Below are positions 7,109-14,539 of a stretch of 36,813 nucleotides of DNA, in pieces. Under the pieces are notes generated by a model, which was not told the origin of the DNA, made no database searches, and worked only from the letters and a program-made list of their open reading frames with translations. Position 1 is the first letter of the stretch; every line of letters begins with the position of its first letter. Location of the stretch: positions 1 through 36,813 of IMG/VR virus record IMGVR_UViG_3300022929_000082; one strand, 5' to 3'. The DNA is from a virus. The translations under genes were made by a program, and so were the position numbers.

Positions 7109-7696
7109 TTAACCTACTAAGAATTCAGAAAGATCTGAGTCGACGTTGACTGTTCTTTTTTTTCTCTCTTTCTTTTCGTAATCTTTAATTGCATTATCGT
7201 TTTCTTTGATCAAGTCAATTCTTTGTTTAAGGCTTTCTACAAAGGCATGGGTTTGTCCGGCAGCCGGATTGTTTTCAAACTCTTCTGCTAAAAGAGTCTC
7301 TAGACCAGTCTCGGCAAGATATTTGAGTTTTATATCTTGCTGTTTTTTCTCTTTCTGGATTCGACGCAAGAAAGCGTACCAAGAGATCTGAGTGAAATAC
7401 GCAAAGGCGTTGGGTTTTCCTGTTCTCGTGGCAGTCTCGAGATTGTAATTTTCGATTGCCTTCAGGCAGTTTTCGACCGCGTCCATCACCATCTCTTCGC
7501 GATAGGTGTATCGAACAAAGTTGGCCTTGTGCGATAATCCCTCGGCAATCTTAAGAAAACAAGTAGCGATGTAATCTGTCACCACAGGTTTTTTAGAATT
7601 ATTTTCCTTTGCCGCGTTTGCTGTTTCTACATATTCGACAACGGCCATAGAAAAATCTGCGTTGTTAACATAATGTGGTTTGTCTTTGGGTTTCAT
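7109..7696 (-). CDS. 55: Late-transcription sigma factor gp55
   Basis: gp55 is the small sigma-family protein that lets host RNA polymerase recognise the TATAAATA late promoter; T4 gp55 is 185 aa, this one 195. Visible features are an N-terminal region with DYIATCFLKIAEGLSHKANF and TYREEMVMDAVENCLKAIEN (sigma region 2-like), then KPNAFAYFTQISWYAFLRRI with the aromatic/basic -10 recognition helix. It ends in DLSEFLVG, an acidic-hydrophobic tail like the clamp-binding tails of T4 late-transcription proteins. The start has GAAGGTG 4 nt upstream. A consensus -10 promoter lies at 7726-7754. Exact TATAAATA elements throughout the structural part of the window are its expected targets. Confidence 0.93.
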   Translation of the reverse strand: MKPKDKPHYVNNADFSMAVVEYVETANAAKENNSKKPVVTDYIATCFLKIAEGLSHKANFVRYTYREEMVMDAVENCLKAIENYNLETATRTGKPNAFAYFTQISWYAFLRRIQKEKKQQDIKLKYLAETGLETLLAEEFENNPAAGQTHAFVESLKQRIDLIKENDNAIKDYEKKERKKRTVNVDSDLSEFLVG

Positions 7697-7725
7697 CGAA
7701 CACCTTCAATTCAATATAAAAATTT

Positions 7726-7754
7726 ATTATACTATAAAAAATAACTTATAACAA
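7726..7754 (-). promoter_or_regulatory. Strong sigma70-like promoter for genes 55-47-46
   Basis: The minus strand shows TTGTTA (7749-7754, four of six) and a perfect TATAAT (7726-7731) with a 17-bp AT-rich spacer. It lies in the 128-bp gap (7697-7824), the longest in the replication part, which holds no convincing ORF. No MotA-box-like sequence is obvious at the T4 middle-promoter position, so this looks like a direct host-polymerase promoter. Confidence 0.65.
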
Positions 7755-7824
7755 GGGGGTTGCTATTATGATCATTTTGCGGTAAAATAAAGCTTCTAGC
7801 GTTAGGGAATGTAGTATACACGAG

Positions 7825-8292
7825 TTAGTGGAGTATGTCGTCTCCGTTTGGAAAACGAATTACATTACTTACTGTATTCTCCGCAGAATCTAAATGATCC
7901 TTTTTCGCCAAATTAACAATTGCTTCTGCAGTTTTTTGAAGATTTTTTAATTGTTCTAGTTGTTGTTTTTCAAAAGCCTTTTTTCTGTCAATTGCCATAA
8001 AATGCATCTCTTCAAGAGCAGACTTAAACTGATACAAAAGATATTTGTTGGGATTAGAAGTGCCGATAATATGGTCACTGTTGATTATAATATATTCATC
8101 ATCACTCTCAATATATTGTACCCAAGGTTTAAAAGTATAATATGATTCTAAGTTGTTTGGAGAAACTACGAGAGCAATCTTCATAGCGTTCCTAACAACA
8201 ATTTCTTTTTCGCCGTCTTCCGGCCAATCAACAACATCACAGATAACTTCTTCACCATCAGACAATTTGAATTGTTTTACATCATACATCAT
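7825..8292 (-). CDS. Unknown protein with Sm-like N-terminal domain
   Basis: The 155-aa protein begins with a beta-rich stretch, KQFKLSDGEEVICDVVDWPE, then EIVVRNAMKIALVV. This spacing (x-L-x-x-G-E-E-[IV]-x-[AC]-x-V, then a strand ending in an N/D-P/A position) is that of Sm/Lsm-fold domains. Residues 90-130 form a charged helix with QQLEQLKNLQK. Function is not established; Sm-like proteins usually bind RNA. The first ATG overlaps the uvsW stop, and a second in-frame ATG follows directly. Its place between uvsW and sigma factor 55 suggests early or middle expression. The fold assignment is by eye. Confidence 0.6.
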   Translation of the reverse strand: MMYDVKQFKLSDGEEVICDVVDWPEDGEKEIVVRNAMKIALVVSPNNLESYYTFKPWVQYIESDDEYIIINSDHIIGTSNPNKYLLYQFKSALEEMHFMAIDRKKAFEKQQLEQLKNLQKTAEAIVNLAKKDHLDSAENTVSNVIRFPNGDDILH

Positions 8293-9770
8293 TTTAATTT
8301 TATCTTGGTTAGTTTATGATTAAATTTCTCAGTATCGTATATTTTTATTCTTTCAGCGCTATGACGCAAGGTGAAATTTGTTTTTCCTTTATATCTTAAG
8401 TCGTCGGCAATATCATAGAGTTTTGTTGTTCTGCCATCATCTGACACTCGTAGACCTCGACCAATGGACTGTAACACCCTGATTTGCGATTTGCTGGGAG
8501 ATGCGAATATAATGTTATGGATATTGCGTATGTTAATCCCAGTACTAAAAGTCCCCAAGGAAGCAAGAGTAATAGAATTTGACTGTGACTCGATAATTTT
8601 TCGAACTGCTTCACGGTCAGTTGTTTTAGTTTCACCAGATACATAAAATAATTTCCTATTTTCGTCTAATTTATTTTCAATCAAATCTCTAAGAATCTTT
8701 CCGTGTTTTTCTACAAGGTTGAAAAGAACAAGAGTGTTGCCTTCGAGAGAACAGGTAAGGTTTCTAATAAAGTTATTACGCCCAGAATGACTAACAATAA
8801 AGTCAATTTCTTCATGATAAGTCGCGTCTTTTAATTTGTTTCTAACATCTTCTTCGTATTCAAGCAGTATAATATCTATATCTAAATTAGCAAGTTGTTT
8901 GTCTTCCTGTAATTTAGCAGTGGTAGTTACCTTAGTTACCGGACCAAACAACCCTTCTAGAACCATTTTATTAGTTTCTGTACCGTCTAAAGTCCCTGTT
9001 GTGCCAAAACGATATTCAGCATTAATTGCTTTATTCATAATAGAAGAAAGAGATTTTGCTTTAAACCCGTGGCATTCATCACCAATAACCATACCAAACT
9101 GCTCAAACCATTTTGGGTGTAGTTTATGTATAGATTGCCAAGTGCTGATGATAATTTTCTTATCACTATCCTTATCTTTACCCGAATATATTATATGGCA
9201 ATTTTCTTCAGAATCGTACCCATAATCGGCAAAGTCTTTGAACATCTGTTCAACCAGTCCTGTGGTCGGAACTACGATTAGAACTTTTTCAGAATAAAGG
9301 TTAGTGTACCATCTTAGCAGTAAATATATAATAAACGATTTACCAGACCCAGTCGGAGAGACTAGTACTGCTCTCTTGTTCTCGACAGCATGAGTGAAAG
9401 CATCATATTGATAGTCCCTTGGTAAAAATGGCAAATTCTTAAGAGTAGAAATCCATTTAAGGGTTTCCATATGGTTGACAGAGTTTAACTGATTGGGCAA
9501 ACCATAAGAAGATTCTTCGAGGGTCACTGCGTACATACGCTCCGCAGCAAAACGTTTGATTTTATTATAAAGACCAGCGTTGATCTCTCCGTTGGTACGA
9601 TTAAGCATGTGGATTTGACCGTCCCAAACTCTTTTCTTAAATGCCGGCATAAACTTATGCCCTGGAACAAAGAAAGAGAAATGATCGTACAATTCTTGAG
9701 CAACCTGAGAAGAACACTCTACAAGTTGTAGCATTGCATGGTTTTTTAATTTGAGTTTAATTATTTCCAC
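8289..9770 (-). CDS. uvsW: UvsW RNA-DNA / recombination helicase
   Basis: UvsW is a superfamily-2 helicase that unwinds R-loops and branched DNA, shutting off origin-dependent replication and promoting recombination-dependent replication in T4. The 493-aa product has an N-terminal domain with a PGHKF...RVWDGQI pattern, a Q-type LPRDYQYDA around 116-124, Walker A SPTGSGKS at 138-145, DECH at 230-233, TTGTLDG around 257-262 and QSIGRGLR at 433-440. All helicase motifs appear intact. The start appears to be a GTG at 9770; the next Met is residue 13, and starting there would remove conserved N-terminal residues. It overlaps the small upstream ORF by 14 bp. Confidence 0.93.
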   Translation of the reverse strand: MEIIKLKLKNHAMLQLVECSSQVAQELYDHFSFFVPGHKFMPAFKKRVWDGQIHMLNRTNGEINAGLYNKIKRFAAERMYAVTLEESSYGLPNQLNSVNHMETLKWISTLKNLPFLPRDYQYDAFTHAVENKRAVLVSPTGSGKSFIIYLLLRWYTNLYSEKVLIVVPTTGLVEQMFKDFADYGYDSEENCHIIYSGKDKDSDKKIIISTWQSIHKLHPKWFEQFGMVIGDECHGFKAKSLSSIMNKAINAEYRFGTTGTLDGTETNKMVLEGLFGPVTKVTTTAKLQEDKQLANLDIDIILLEYEEDVRNKLKDATYHEEIDFIVSHSGRNNFIRNLTCSLEGNTLVLFNLVEKHGKILRDLIENKLDENRKLFYVSGETKTTDREAVRKIIESQSNSITLASLGTFSTGINIRNIHNIIFASPSKSQIRVLQSIGRGLRVSDDGRTTKLYDIADDLRYKGKTNFTLRHSAERIKIYDTEKFNHKLTKIKLK

Positions 9771-9888
9771 GGGTCATATAATATTTCAAAAGGTTTACGT
9801 AGTAACGAAATTGTTTAGGATGCTGTTCGTAGTTGGGCAAGTTGGGAAATCTAAGAACTAATTCTTCGTAGATTTCTTCTGATGTCAT
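9757..9888 (-). CDS. Small ORF between uvsY and uvsW
   Basis: Hand translation of the minus strand from the ATG at 9888 gives a 43-aa protein: MTSEEIYEELVLRFPNLP, then a region with HPKQFRYYVNLLKYY and a basic end. It fills an otherwise empty gap of about 120 bp, starts four bases after the uvsY stop and overlaps the uvsW start by 14 bp, so coupled translation is likely. T4 also has very small genes between uvsW and uvsY (uvsY.-1 and uvsY.-2). The position is suggestive, but I cannot claim homology. Function is unknown. Confidence 0.55.
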   Translation of the reverse strand: MTSEEIYEELVLRFPNLPNYEQHPKQFRYYVNLLKYYMTRGNN

Positions 9889-9892
9889 TTGA

Positions 9893-10336
9893 TTAAAATC
9901 CTGCTTCAAACTTTTTATACTCGATTATGTTTTTTATCGTTTGATGCCTCCACTTGAGGTTTTCAACTATCTCTTTAACAGTATCTATACAATTCTTAAG
10001 ATACTCTATTTTCGCCTCGCTCGCCACTAGTTCTGGGTCTGCCTCTACATAATGCTCCATCTCACCTTTCAATATTTTCAAACCATCAAAGGGGTCTGGA
10101 TCCCAACCAAGTTCTACAACTTCTTCGTGGGGCATTTTACCTTGATACCACTTCCATTTTAACAACATAAGTTCTTTCTGTTTAAACTCTGCTTGTTTCA
10201 ACTTCAATTTTGTATGTGCTAATAACGACAGATATTTCGCGTGCAACTCAGGAGTTTGCCGCGAGGATTCGTCGATAGCGTTGGGGTCAATTCGGCAGTC
10301 TGTCTGCCATTCTTTTAATATTTTATCTAAATTCAT
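9893..10336 (-). CDS. uvsY: UvsY recombination mediator
   Basis: UvsY loads the UvsX recombinase onto gp32-coated single-stranded DNA. The 147-aa product (T4: 137) is mostly helical and charged, with features I recognise from marine UvsY proteins: LDKILKEWQTDCRID at the N-terminus, a helix with HAKYLSLLAHTKLKLK, the LLKWKWYQGKM segment and a C-terminal helix with NLKWRHQTIKNIIEYKKFE. It lies directly upstream of uvsW, as in T4. The promoter at 10365-10393 could start a uvsY-uvsW-Sm-like unit. Confidence 0.9.
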   Translation of the reverse strand: MNLDKILKEWQTDCRIDPNAIDESSRQTPELHAKYLSLLAHTKLKLKQAEFKQKELMLLKWKWYQGKMPHEEVVELGWDPDPFDGLKILKGEMEHYVEADPELVASEAKIEYLKNCIDTVKEIVENLKWRHQTIKNIIEYKKFEAGF

Positions 10337-10364
10337 AATGTATGTTTCGCGGAAGGTTTAATAT

Positions 10365-10393
10365 ATTATACTATACTACTTCAAAATATACAA
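10365..10393 (-). promoter_or_regulatory. Sigma70-like promoter for uvsY
   Basis: A perfect TATAAT (10365-10370) lies 17 bp after TTGTAT (10388-10393, three of six) on the minus strand, overlapping the end of the tube-like gene. The start codon of uvsY is about 30 bp downstream. The geometry is the same as the gene 55 promoter. Confidence 0.5.
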
Positions 10394-10871
10394 ACTTAAA
10401 CGAAGCATTAAATATAATCGGCGTAACGTCGCTGGTTTGTGTGGTAAATTCAATATCGCCGATAGAAATAGGAAATGCAGAATAGTATTTGATTTGTTTA
10501 ACCACATTGTTATGACTAGACAATATAGAAACTGTTATGTCCGATTCAGTAGGAATCAATGTATCTCTGAAAGCATCAGTACTTGTTACCTGAGGAGATT
10601 CGACAAACCGTTTCATCCAGTCGTAAATCTCATTATAGGTATTCATTTCTTCATCAACGAGAAAGTTGAAAGAAACCTGGCCAAATTCAATCTTATCCCC
10701 GACAATCGGAGCATTTACTCTTCGAAATGGCATCTCTACTGCAGAGACATCTATAGAGGGGTGCTGCACCGACTGTGCAAAATACTCCAGGTTTGGATAA
10801 TTCTCCCTACTGATAGTTACAGAAAATCCTGTTGGTTGTAGATAATTCACATTAGTAGTTAGGGTTGCCAT
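10371..10871 (-). CDS. Second tail-tube-fold protein (gp19 paralogue)
   Basis: The 166-aa product resembles gp19 (25510-26037) in its middle. AQSVQHPSI followed by VEMPFRR, IVGDKIEF, VSFNFLVDEE and IYDWMKRF lines up with CEAAQLPGS, ITVPFRG, IAGDRTFE, VTVINDT and MERWMNG of gp19. It is therefore likely a structural protein with the tube fold. In marine T4-like genomes the gene after 23 is often labelled gp3-like (tail completion or sheath stabiliser); baseplate tube proteins such as gp48 or gp54 also share this fold. I cannot choose between these roles. It has its own exact late promoter at 10896 and is insulated from gene 23 by a terminator. Confidence 0.75.
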   Translation of the reverse strand: MATLTTNVNYLQPTGFSVTISRENYPNLEYFAQSVQHPSIDVSAVEMPFRRVNAPIVGDKIEFGQVSFNFLVDEEMNTYNEIYDWMKRFVESPQVTSTDAFRDTLIPTESDITVSILSSHNNVVKQIKYYSAFPISIGDIEFTTQTSDVTPIIFNASFKFVYFEVV

Positions 10872-10895
10872 ACTAGTACTCGGTGTCTTTACGGA

Positions 10896-10903
10896 TATTT
10901 ATA
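10896..10903 (-). promoter_or_regulatory. T4-type late promoter upstream of tube-like gene
   Basis: An exact TATAAATA lies on the minus strand, 25 bp before the ATG at 10871 and just beyond the terminator that ends gene 23. This is the sequence recognised by gp55-containing polymerase in T4. Confidence 0.65.
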
Positions 10904-10916
10904 CAATATTTAAGGC

Positions 10917-10946
10917 AAAAAAAACCCCCGTCTTTCGACGAGGGTT
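10917..10946 (-). terminator. Intrinsic terminator after the major capsid gene
   Basis: A 10-bp stem (10937-10946 with 10923-10932, one G-T pair) is closed by a GAAA tetraloop on the transcribed strand and followed at once by a T-run of about eight. It lies 46 bp after the gene 23 stop, where a strong stop for an abundant late mRNA makes sense. Confidence 0.85.
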
Positions 10947-10991
10947 CTCAAATTGAAGTATAGAAAACTATTCTTCTTTTTCTTACTACGT

Positions 10992-12347
10992 TTATGCTTC
11001 GTTGAGGATATTGTCAACTCGGAAGATTCTGTAGTATTCGTTAGAACGCGCAGTGGCAAGACCGTCAGCAGGAGCATTACCAACATATGGGTTTGATGCC
11101 ATGCCGTAACGAGTCTTGAAACCAATCTTAGGTTGGAACGTATCTTCAGCAACAGCGCGGAACATTTGCAGAGGGACGTATGGGCAGTAGAATACACCTG
11201 AGTCATAAGGGTTAGTACCTTTATAACCAACAGTGATGTAGTCAGCAGTGCTATACGGATCAATGTAAACCTTAGTGCGACCGTTTAATACGCCAGCAAA
11301 AGTATTACCCGTGTCATCTACTTGCAAAGAAGTAGAAAGAGCAGGTGAATAGTCAAGCATGCCAGAAGCAGAAAGAGCAGTCGCAACGTCTGAAGAACAG
11401 ATTACGATGTTACCCTTGCCGCGACGAGTTGCTTTAGCAATTGCGTTACATTCACGCTCGAGGTGAACGATTAAACCTTTATACTTCTCAACAGACCAAC
11501 GACCATCAGCATCAACAGAAAGATCGAAGATACCTTTAGTAGCGTTAGTGGCTTGTTGTGCACCCAATACTGCTTGTGAGTTAATCGTACGAACTACTTC
11601 ACGATTAATTTCAGCAAGAATTTCAGTAGAAAGGATGTTAGCAAGTTCTGTTTCAGCGTCAAGACCGTGGATTGCTTTAAGATCTTGTGCCAATTCAATT
11701 GTGTATTCTGCCTTGAGAGCACGTGACTTAGCAGTAACGGTTGCTTTCTCAATGGTGAATCCCATTTCGTTGAATTGCTCTCCACCAGTGCTGCCGAGTA
11801 ATTCAGCAGTAGCAGTAGACATACCGCCAGCAAAAGTAGCAGGGTGTGCGTTGTCGGAATCGCCAATGTCGCCGTCGTTATCAGTATCAACAACGCCAGC
11901 AAGACCAGAAGGACTAGCGCCTTGTGTGGCAGCAGAATCACCAGAGTAATAAGTCTGTGCTTCGTTGAACAATGCTTCTGTTCCAGAAGTAGTAGCACCA
12001 GCCAAAGTCTTGTACTTGCTCTTCATAGCAAAGATAAGACCAGTAGGACCAGTCATAGGTTGAACACCACAGATGTCGTATGCCATCAAATTAGGCATTG
12101 CACGACGTACGAGTGCGATCAAAACAGGATTCCAGTTATCGACAGCACCACCAGCACCACCGAAAGAACCACTACCAGCCATTGTGCCAGCTTCCATCAA
12201 AGACTGCTCGCCGCTTTCACGGAAGGCGATTTCTTGGTTTTCTAAAATTTGTGCAGTAACAGCACGACGATGTGAATCACCGATTTTACCGGCAGATTCT
12301 TCGTTGAGCACAGGTGCCCATTTTTCCATTAGTGTATCGTAAGACAT
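10992..12347 (-). CDS. 23: Major capsid protein gp23
   Basis: gp23 forms the hexamers of the head shell. The 451-aa product (T4: 521) begins with MSYDTLMEKWAPVLN and contains WNPVLIALVRRAMPNLMAYD, GVQPMTGPTGLIFAM and a C-terminal region with YVPLQMFRAV and KTRYGM, all characteristic of the family. The gp21 protease cleaves T4 gp23 after an LxE motif; here LME is at 50-52, followed by Ala-Gly, a good site for removing an N-terminal propeptide of about 52 residues. The gene follows scaffold gene 22 by three bases with a strong ribosome-binding site (AAGGAG), and is followed by a strong terminator. Confidence 0.96.
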   Translation of the reverse strand: MSYDTLMEKWAPVLNEESAGKIGDSHRRAVTAQILENQEIAFRESGEQSLMEAGTMAGSGSFGGAGGAVDNWNPVLIALVRRAMPNLMAYDICGVQPMTGPTGLIFAMKSKYKTLAGATTSGTEALFNEAQTYYSGDSAATQGASPSGLAGVVDTDNDGDIGDSDNAHPATFAGGMSTATAELLGSTGGEQFNEMGFTIEKATVTAKSRALKAEYTIELAQDLKAIHGLDAETELANILSTEILAEINREVVRTINSQAVLGAQQATNATKGIFDLSVDADGRWSVEKYKGLIVHLERECNAIAKATRRGKGNIVICSSDVATALSASGMLDYSPALSTSLQVDDTGNTFAGVLNGRTKVYIDPYSTADYITVGYKGTNPYDSGVFYCPYVPLQMFRAVAEDTFQPKIGFKTRYGMASNPYVGNAPADGLATARSNEYYRIFRVDNILNEA

Positions 12348-12350
12348 TTC

Positions 12351-13355
12351 TTACTCCTTAGTTGTTTTTTTGATTGCTTGTAAATAACGATCCATAGTAG
12401 AAGTAACATCTGCGGGAACGTCGTTCGCCCAGTCTTCAACTATTTCTTCTGATTCTTCGATGATTTCTTTCTTAAAGTAAGATTCTTTAACAGTTTTAAC
12501 TTTATGTGCAAAAGATTCTTCGTCTTCGAAATCTAAAGATTCAACTAATGATCGTAGTTTTTCAACTTCAGTTTGTGCAAGGTCATTAGCAGATTCACGA
12601 ATAATCGTTTCACGCTTTTGCACTTCTAATTCTTCGTTTAATGACATCATTGCTTCGGTCGCAGAATTAAGTTTTTCTTCTAATTCTTCAACTTCAGAAG
12701 CAAGTTCGTCAACTAGATCGACCTTAGATTCTGGTACTTCGATGTAAGATTCAACGAACAAACTCTTAAGCGAGCTCATGAACCCTTCAGCGATTTCAGT
12801 ACGCAAACCTTGCTCGATAGCAAGATGGTTTGTTTCCATCCATTGCTCAACTACATAGTTGAGGTAGTTATCAACTTTCTCGACAAGATCAGCGCGGTTG
12901 CTCTGAACTTCTTCTTCGAGTTTTGTGTGATATTCATTTTCCAAACGATCAACTTCTTCAGCGATCTTGGAACGAATTGCAGTTTCGAAAATTACAGCAG
13001 TCTTCCCTTTGAACTCGTCAGAGAGAGTTGCTTCTGATTCAACCAATTCACTCAATTCTTGGGAGAAATCGTAAGAATCTTCGGGCAGTTCAACTGCTTC
13101 TTCTTCAACTTCACCAAACTCTTCGTGCATTTTAGCATATGCTGCAGCTAATTGGTCTTTTTTCATACCATTCATTTTGCTGTACATTGCGTTGATCATA
13201 CCTGCTTTAGTTTTCGGCATTGGGCTCTGTTTTACAGAACTTGATGCGTCTGCGACTGATGCTACGGATTGTGCCTCAGCATTTTTCGTATCGTGAGCTT
13301 CCTCGATTTGGTTGTCCTCATCGTGAAGATCAAGGTCTAAATTATCTTCAGACAT
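12351..13355 (-). CDS. 22: Prohead scaffold protein gp22
   Basis: gp22 is the main internal scaffold on which the prohead assembles; it is degraded by gp21. The 334-aa product (T4: 269) is very acidic and largely helical, with Glu-rich heptad regions around 80-150 and 190-270. A Lys-rich segment, AMYSKMNGMKKDQLAAAYAK, lies near 56-75. A possible gp21 site (IAE before Gly) lies near residues 188-190. It sits between protease 21 and capsid 23, as in T4, and starts with a clear ribosome-binding site (AGGAG). Confidence 0.9.
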   Translation of the reverse strand: MSEDNLDLDLHDEDNQIEEAHDTKNAEAQSVASVADASSSVKQSPMPKTKAGMINAMYSKMNGMKKDQLAAAYAKMHEEFGEVEEEAVELPEDSYDFSQELSELVESEATLSDEFKGKTAVIFETAIRSKIAEEVDRLENEYHTKLEEEVQSNRADLVEKVDNYLNYVVEQWMETNHLAIEQGLRTEIAEGFMSSLKSLFVESYIEVPESKVDLVDELASEVEELEEKLNSATEAMMSLNEELEVQKRETIIRESANDLAQTEVEKLRSLVESLDFEDEESFAHKVKTVKESYFKKEIIEESEEIVEDWANDVPADVTSTMDRYLQAIKKTTKE

Positions 13356-13364
13356 ATTTGACTC

Positions 13365-14024
13365 CTATTTATTTGATTTGAGCAACGAGAGGAAATTTTT
13401 AAACTCACGAACCTGAGTCTCATAGAGATCAGTACGCGGAGCCTTTTTAATTTCAGTCTCCATTTTTTCAATCACTTGAGGTTCAATAATGCCATTATTC
13501 CAGACCCACTCAACGCCTTCCATGATTCCATTAACAAATGCTGCCGGAGCCGATGGATCTTGTACGATATCTACCGTGTTAAGAATAAAGTCGTCTTTCA
13601 CGACCATTGTGCCATTTTTGTTCTCAAGACTACCCATACCACGAGTTGAGACACCTAGTTGAACGCCACCTTCAAGAAGACCTTTTACAATCTGTCCCAT
13701 AGGAGTATCCAATATTTGTGCCTTTCCAACAACATCATTACCTTCCCACTGAAGGTCGGTTATGAGGTGTGAAACTTTGTCAAGGTTCACAGTAGGACCT
13801 TCTGGATGATTTAACTCACCGACTGATCTTTTCTGCGACACCTGATCGGTAACGTATTTATCCACTGCCTTTTCCATAATGGCTCGAGGATAAACACGCC
13901 CGTTCCTATTCTTTTGATCTGCTTGTGCAAAAACGCCTTCTATTGCATAACCTTTACCTCCGCTTTTCGCTTCAGTAATCACTGTTTCTATTGGTTGACC
14001 AATATATTCTGCAATTAGTTTCAT
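13365..14024 (-). CDS. 21: Prohead core protease gp21
   Basis: gp21 is the serine protease that matures the prohead by cutting scaffold, core proteins and gp23. The 219-aa product (T4: 212) has YAIEGVFAQADQKNRNGRVY at 26-45, the catalytic His in GELNHPEG (H73) and Ser in GVSTRG (S126), and an acidic region VDIVQDPSAP near 151-160 that should supply the third residue. It begins immediately after the stop of the 67-aa gene. Downstream are scaffold and capsid, the canonical order. Confidence 0.93.
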   Translation of the reverse strand: MKLIAEYIGQPIETVITEAKSGGKGYAIEGVFAQADQKNRNGRVYPRAIMEKAVDKYVTDQVSQKRSVGELNHPEGPTVNLDKVSHLITDLQWEGNDVVGKAQILDTPMGQIVKGLLEGGVQLGVSTRGMGSLENKNGTMVVKDDFILNTVDIVQDPSAPAAFVNGIMEGVEWVWNNGIIEPQVIEKMETEIKKAPRTDLYETQVREFKNFLSLLKSNK

Positions 14025-14228
14025 CTACATTTCCTTTGCAAAAGCAACACCCATCTTCTCTGCTTCTTTCTGAGAGCGATAGGTGTCTAATTTGTCACCA
14101 TCGATATACGCGGTGAAACCCTTTTTATCTTTGTGTACCATAACATCGTGTTTGTTTACTTTTTTGGAGAAGACATGTTCGCCTTTAGGCATTTTCTTCG
14201 CTTCTCTGATGTTTTTAAAAGTTTTCAT
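14025..14228 (-). CDS. Small basic protein of unknown function upstream of gene 21
   Basis: The 67-aa, lysine-rich product starts MKTFKNIREAKKMPKGE, with a central strand-rich part (HDVMVHKDKKGFTAYID) and a helical end. The KKGFTAYIDGDKLDTYRSQKEAEK pattern looks like a small alpha/beta unit; no family is recognised. Its position is that of gene 68 in T4, but length and composition do not support calling it gp68. No good ribosome-binding site precedes the ATG, and an exact late promoter at 14234-14241 would start transcription at or beside that ATG. It might therefore be read from a leaderless mRNA or mainly from longer transcripts. Confidence 0.7.
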   Translation of the reverse strand: MKTFKNIREAKKMPKGEHVFSKKVNKHDVMVHKDKKGFTAYIDGDKLDTYRSQKEAEKMGVAFAKEM

Positions 14229-14233
14229 GGTTT

Positions 14234-14241
14234 TATTTATA
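14234..14241 (-). promoter_or_regulatory. T4-type late promoter at the start of the 21-22-23 unit
   Basis: An exact TATAAATA lies on the minus strand in the 25-bp gap between the 67-like gene and the 67-aa gene. It is placed to drive protease 21, scaffold 22 and capsid 23, which end at the terminator at 10917-10946. Its distance from the 67-aa ATG is only five bases. Confidence 0.6.
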
Positions 14242-14253
14242 ATAAATTAATAT

Positions 14254-14538
14254 TTAAGAATCTTCGGGTTCTGTTGTGGGTTCTTCCACTTCTTGTTGTT
14301 GGTTGAAAATCTCCCCCGCAACCTTGATCCTTGTTTGATCTAATGCGTTTTGAACCCTATCGTTAAGCAAATCTGTAAACTGTTTCTCTGCTTGGTTGTA
14401 GTTTTTGTCCTGGATGTAGTCTAACAAATCTTCGATCGGATTGGTTTCTTCAACCGATTCTTCATCAGAAACCTCGACCTCATCAACAGTTTGATCGATT
14501 TCTTCAATTTCATTTTTTATTTCTTCTACTTCACTCAT
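14254..14538 (-). CDS. 67: Prohead core protein, gp67-like
   Basis: The 94-aa product is strongly acidic at both ends. Its helical middle reads DLLDYIQDKNYNQAEKQF, then DLLNDRVQNALDQTRIKVAG. This 'short helix, AEK/AKK-F, then D-R/K-x-E/K-I-A' layout is that of the small T4 prohead core protein gp67 and its marine relatives, and position (before 21-22-23) and size agree. gp67 is needed for head shape and is cut to internal peptides. Similarity is by pattern only, so the name is moderately sure. Confidence 0.65.
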   Translation of the reverse strand: MSEVEEIKNEIEEIDQTVDEVEVSDEESVEETNPIEDLLDYIQDKNYNQAEKQFTDLLNDRVQNALDQTRIKVAGEIFNQQQEVEEPTTEPEDS

Positions 14539-14539
14539 T

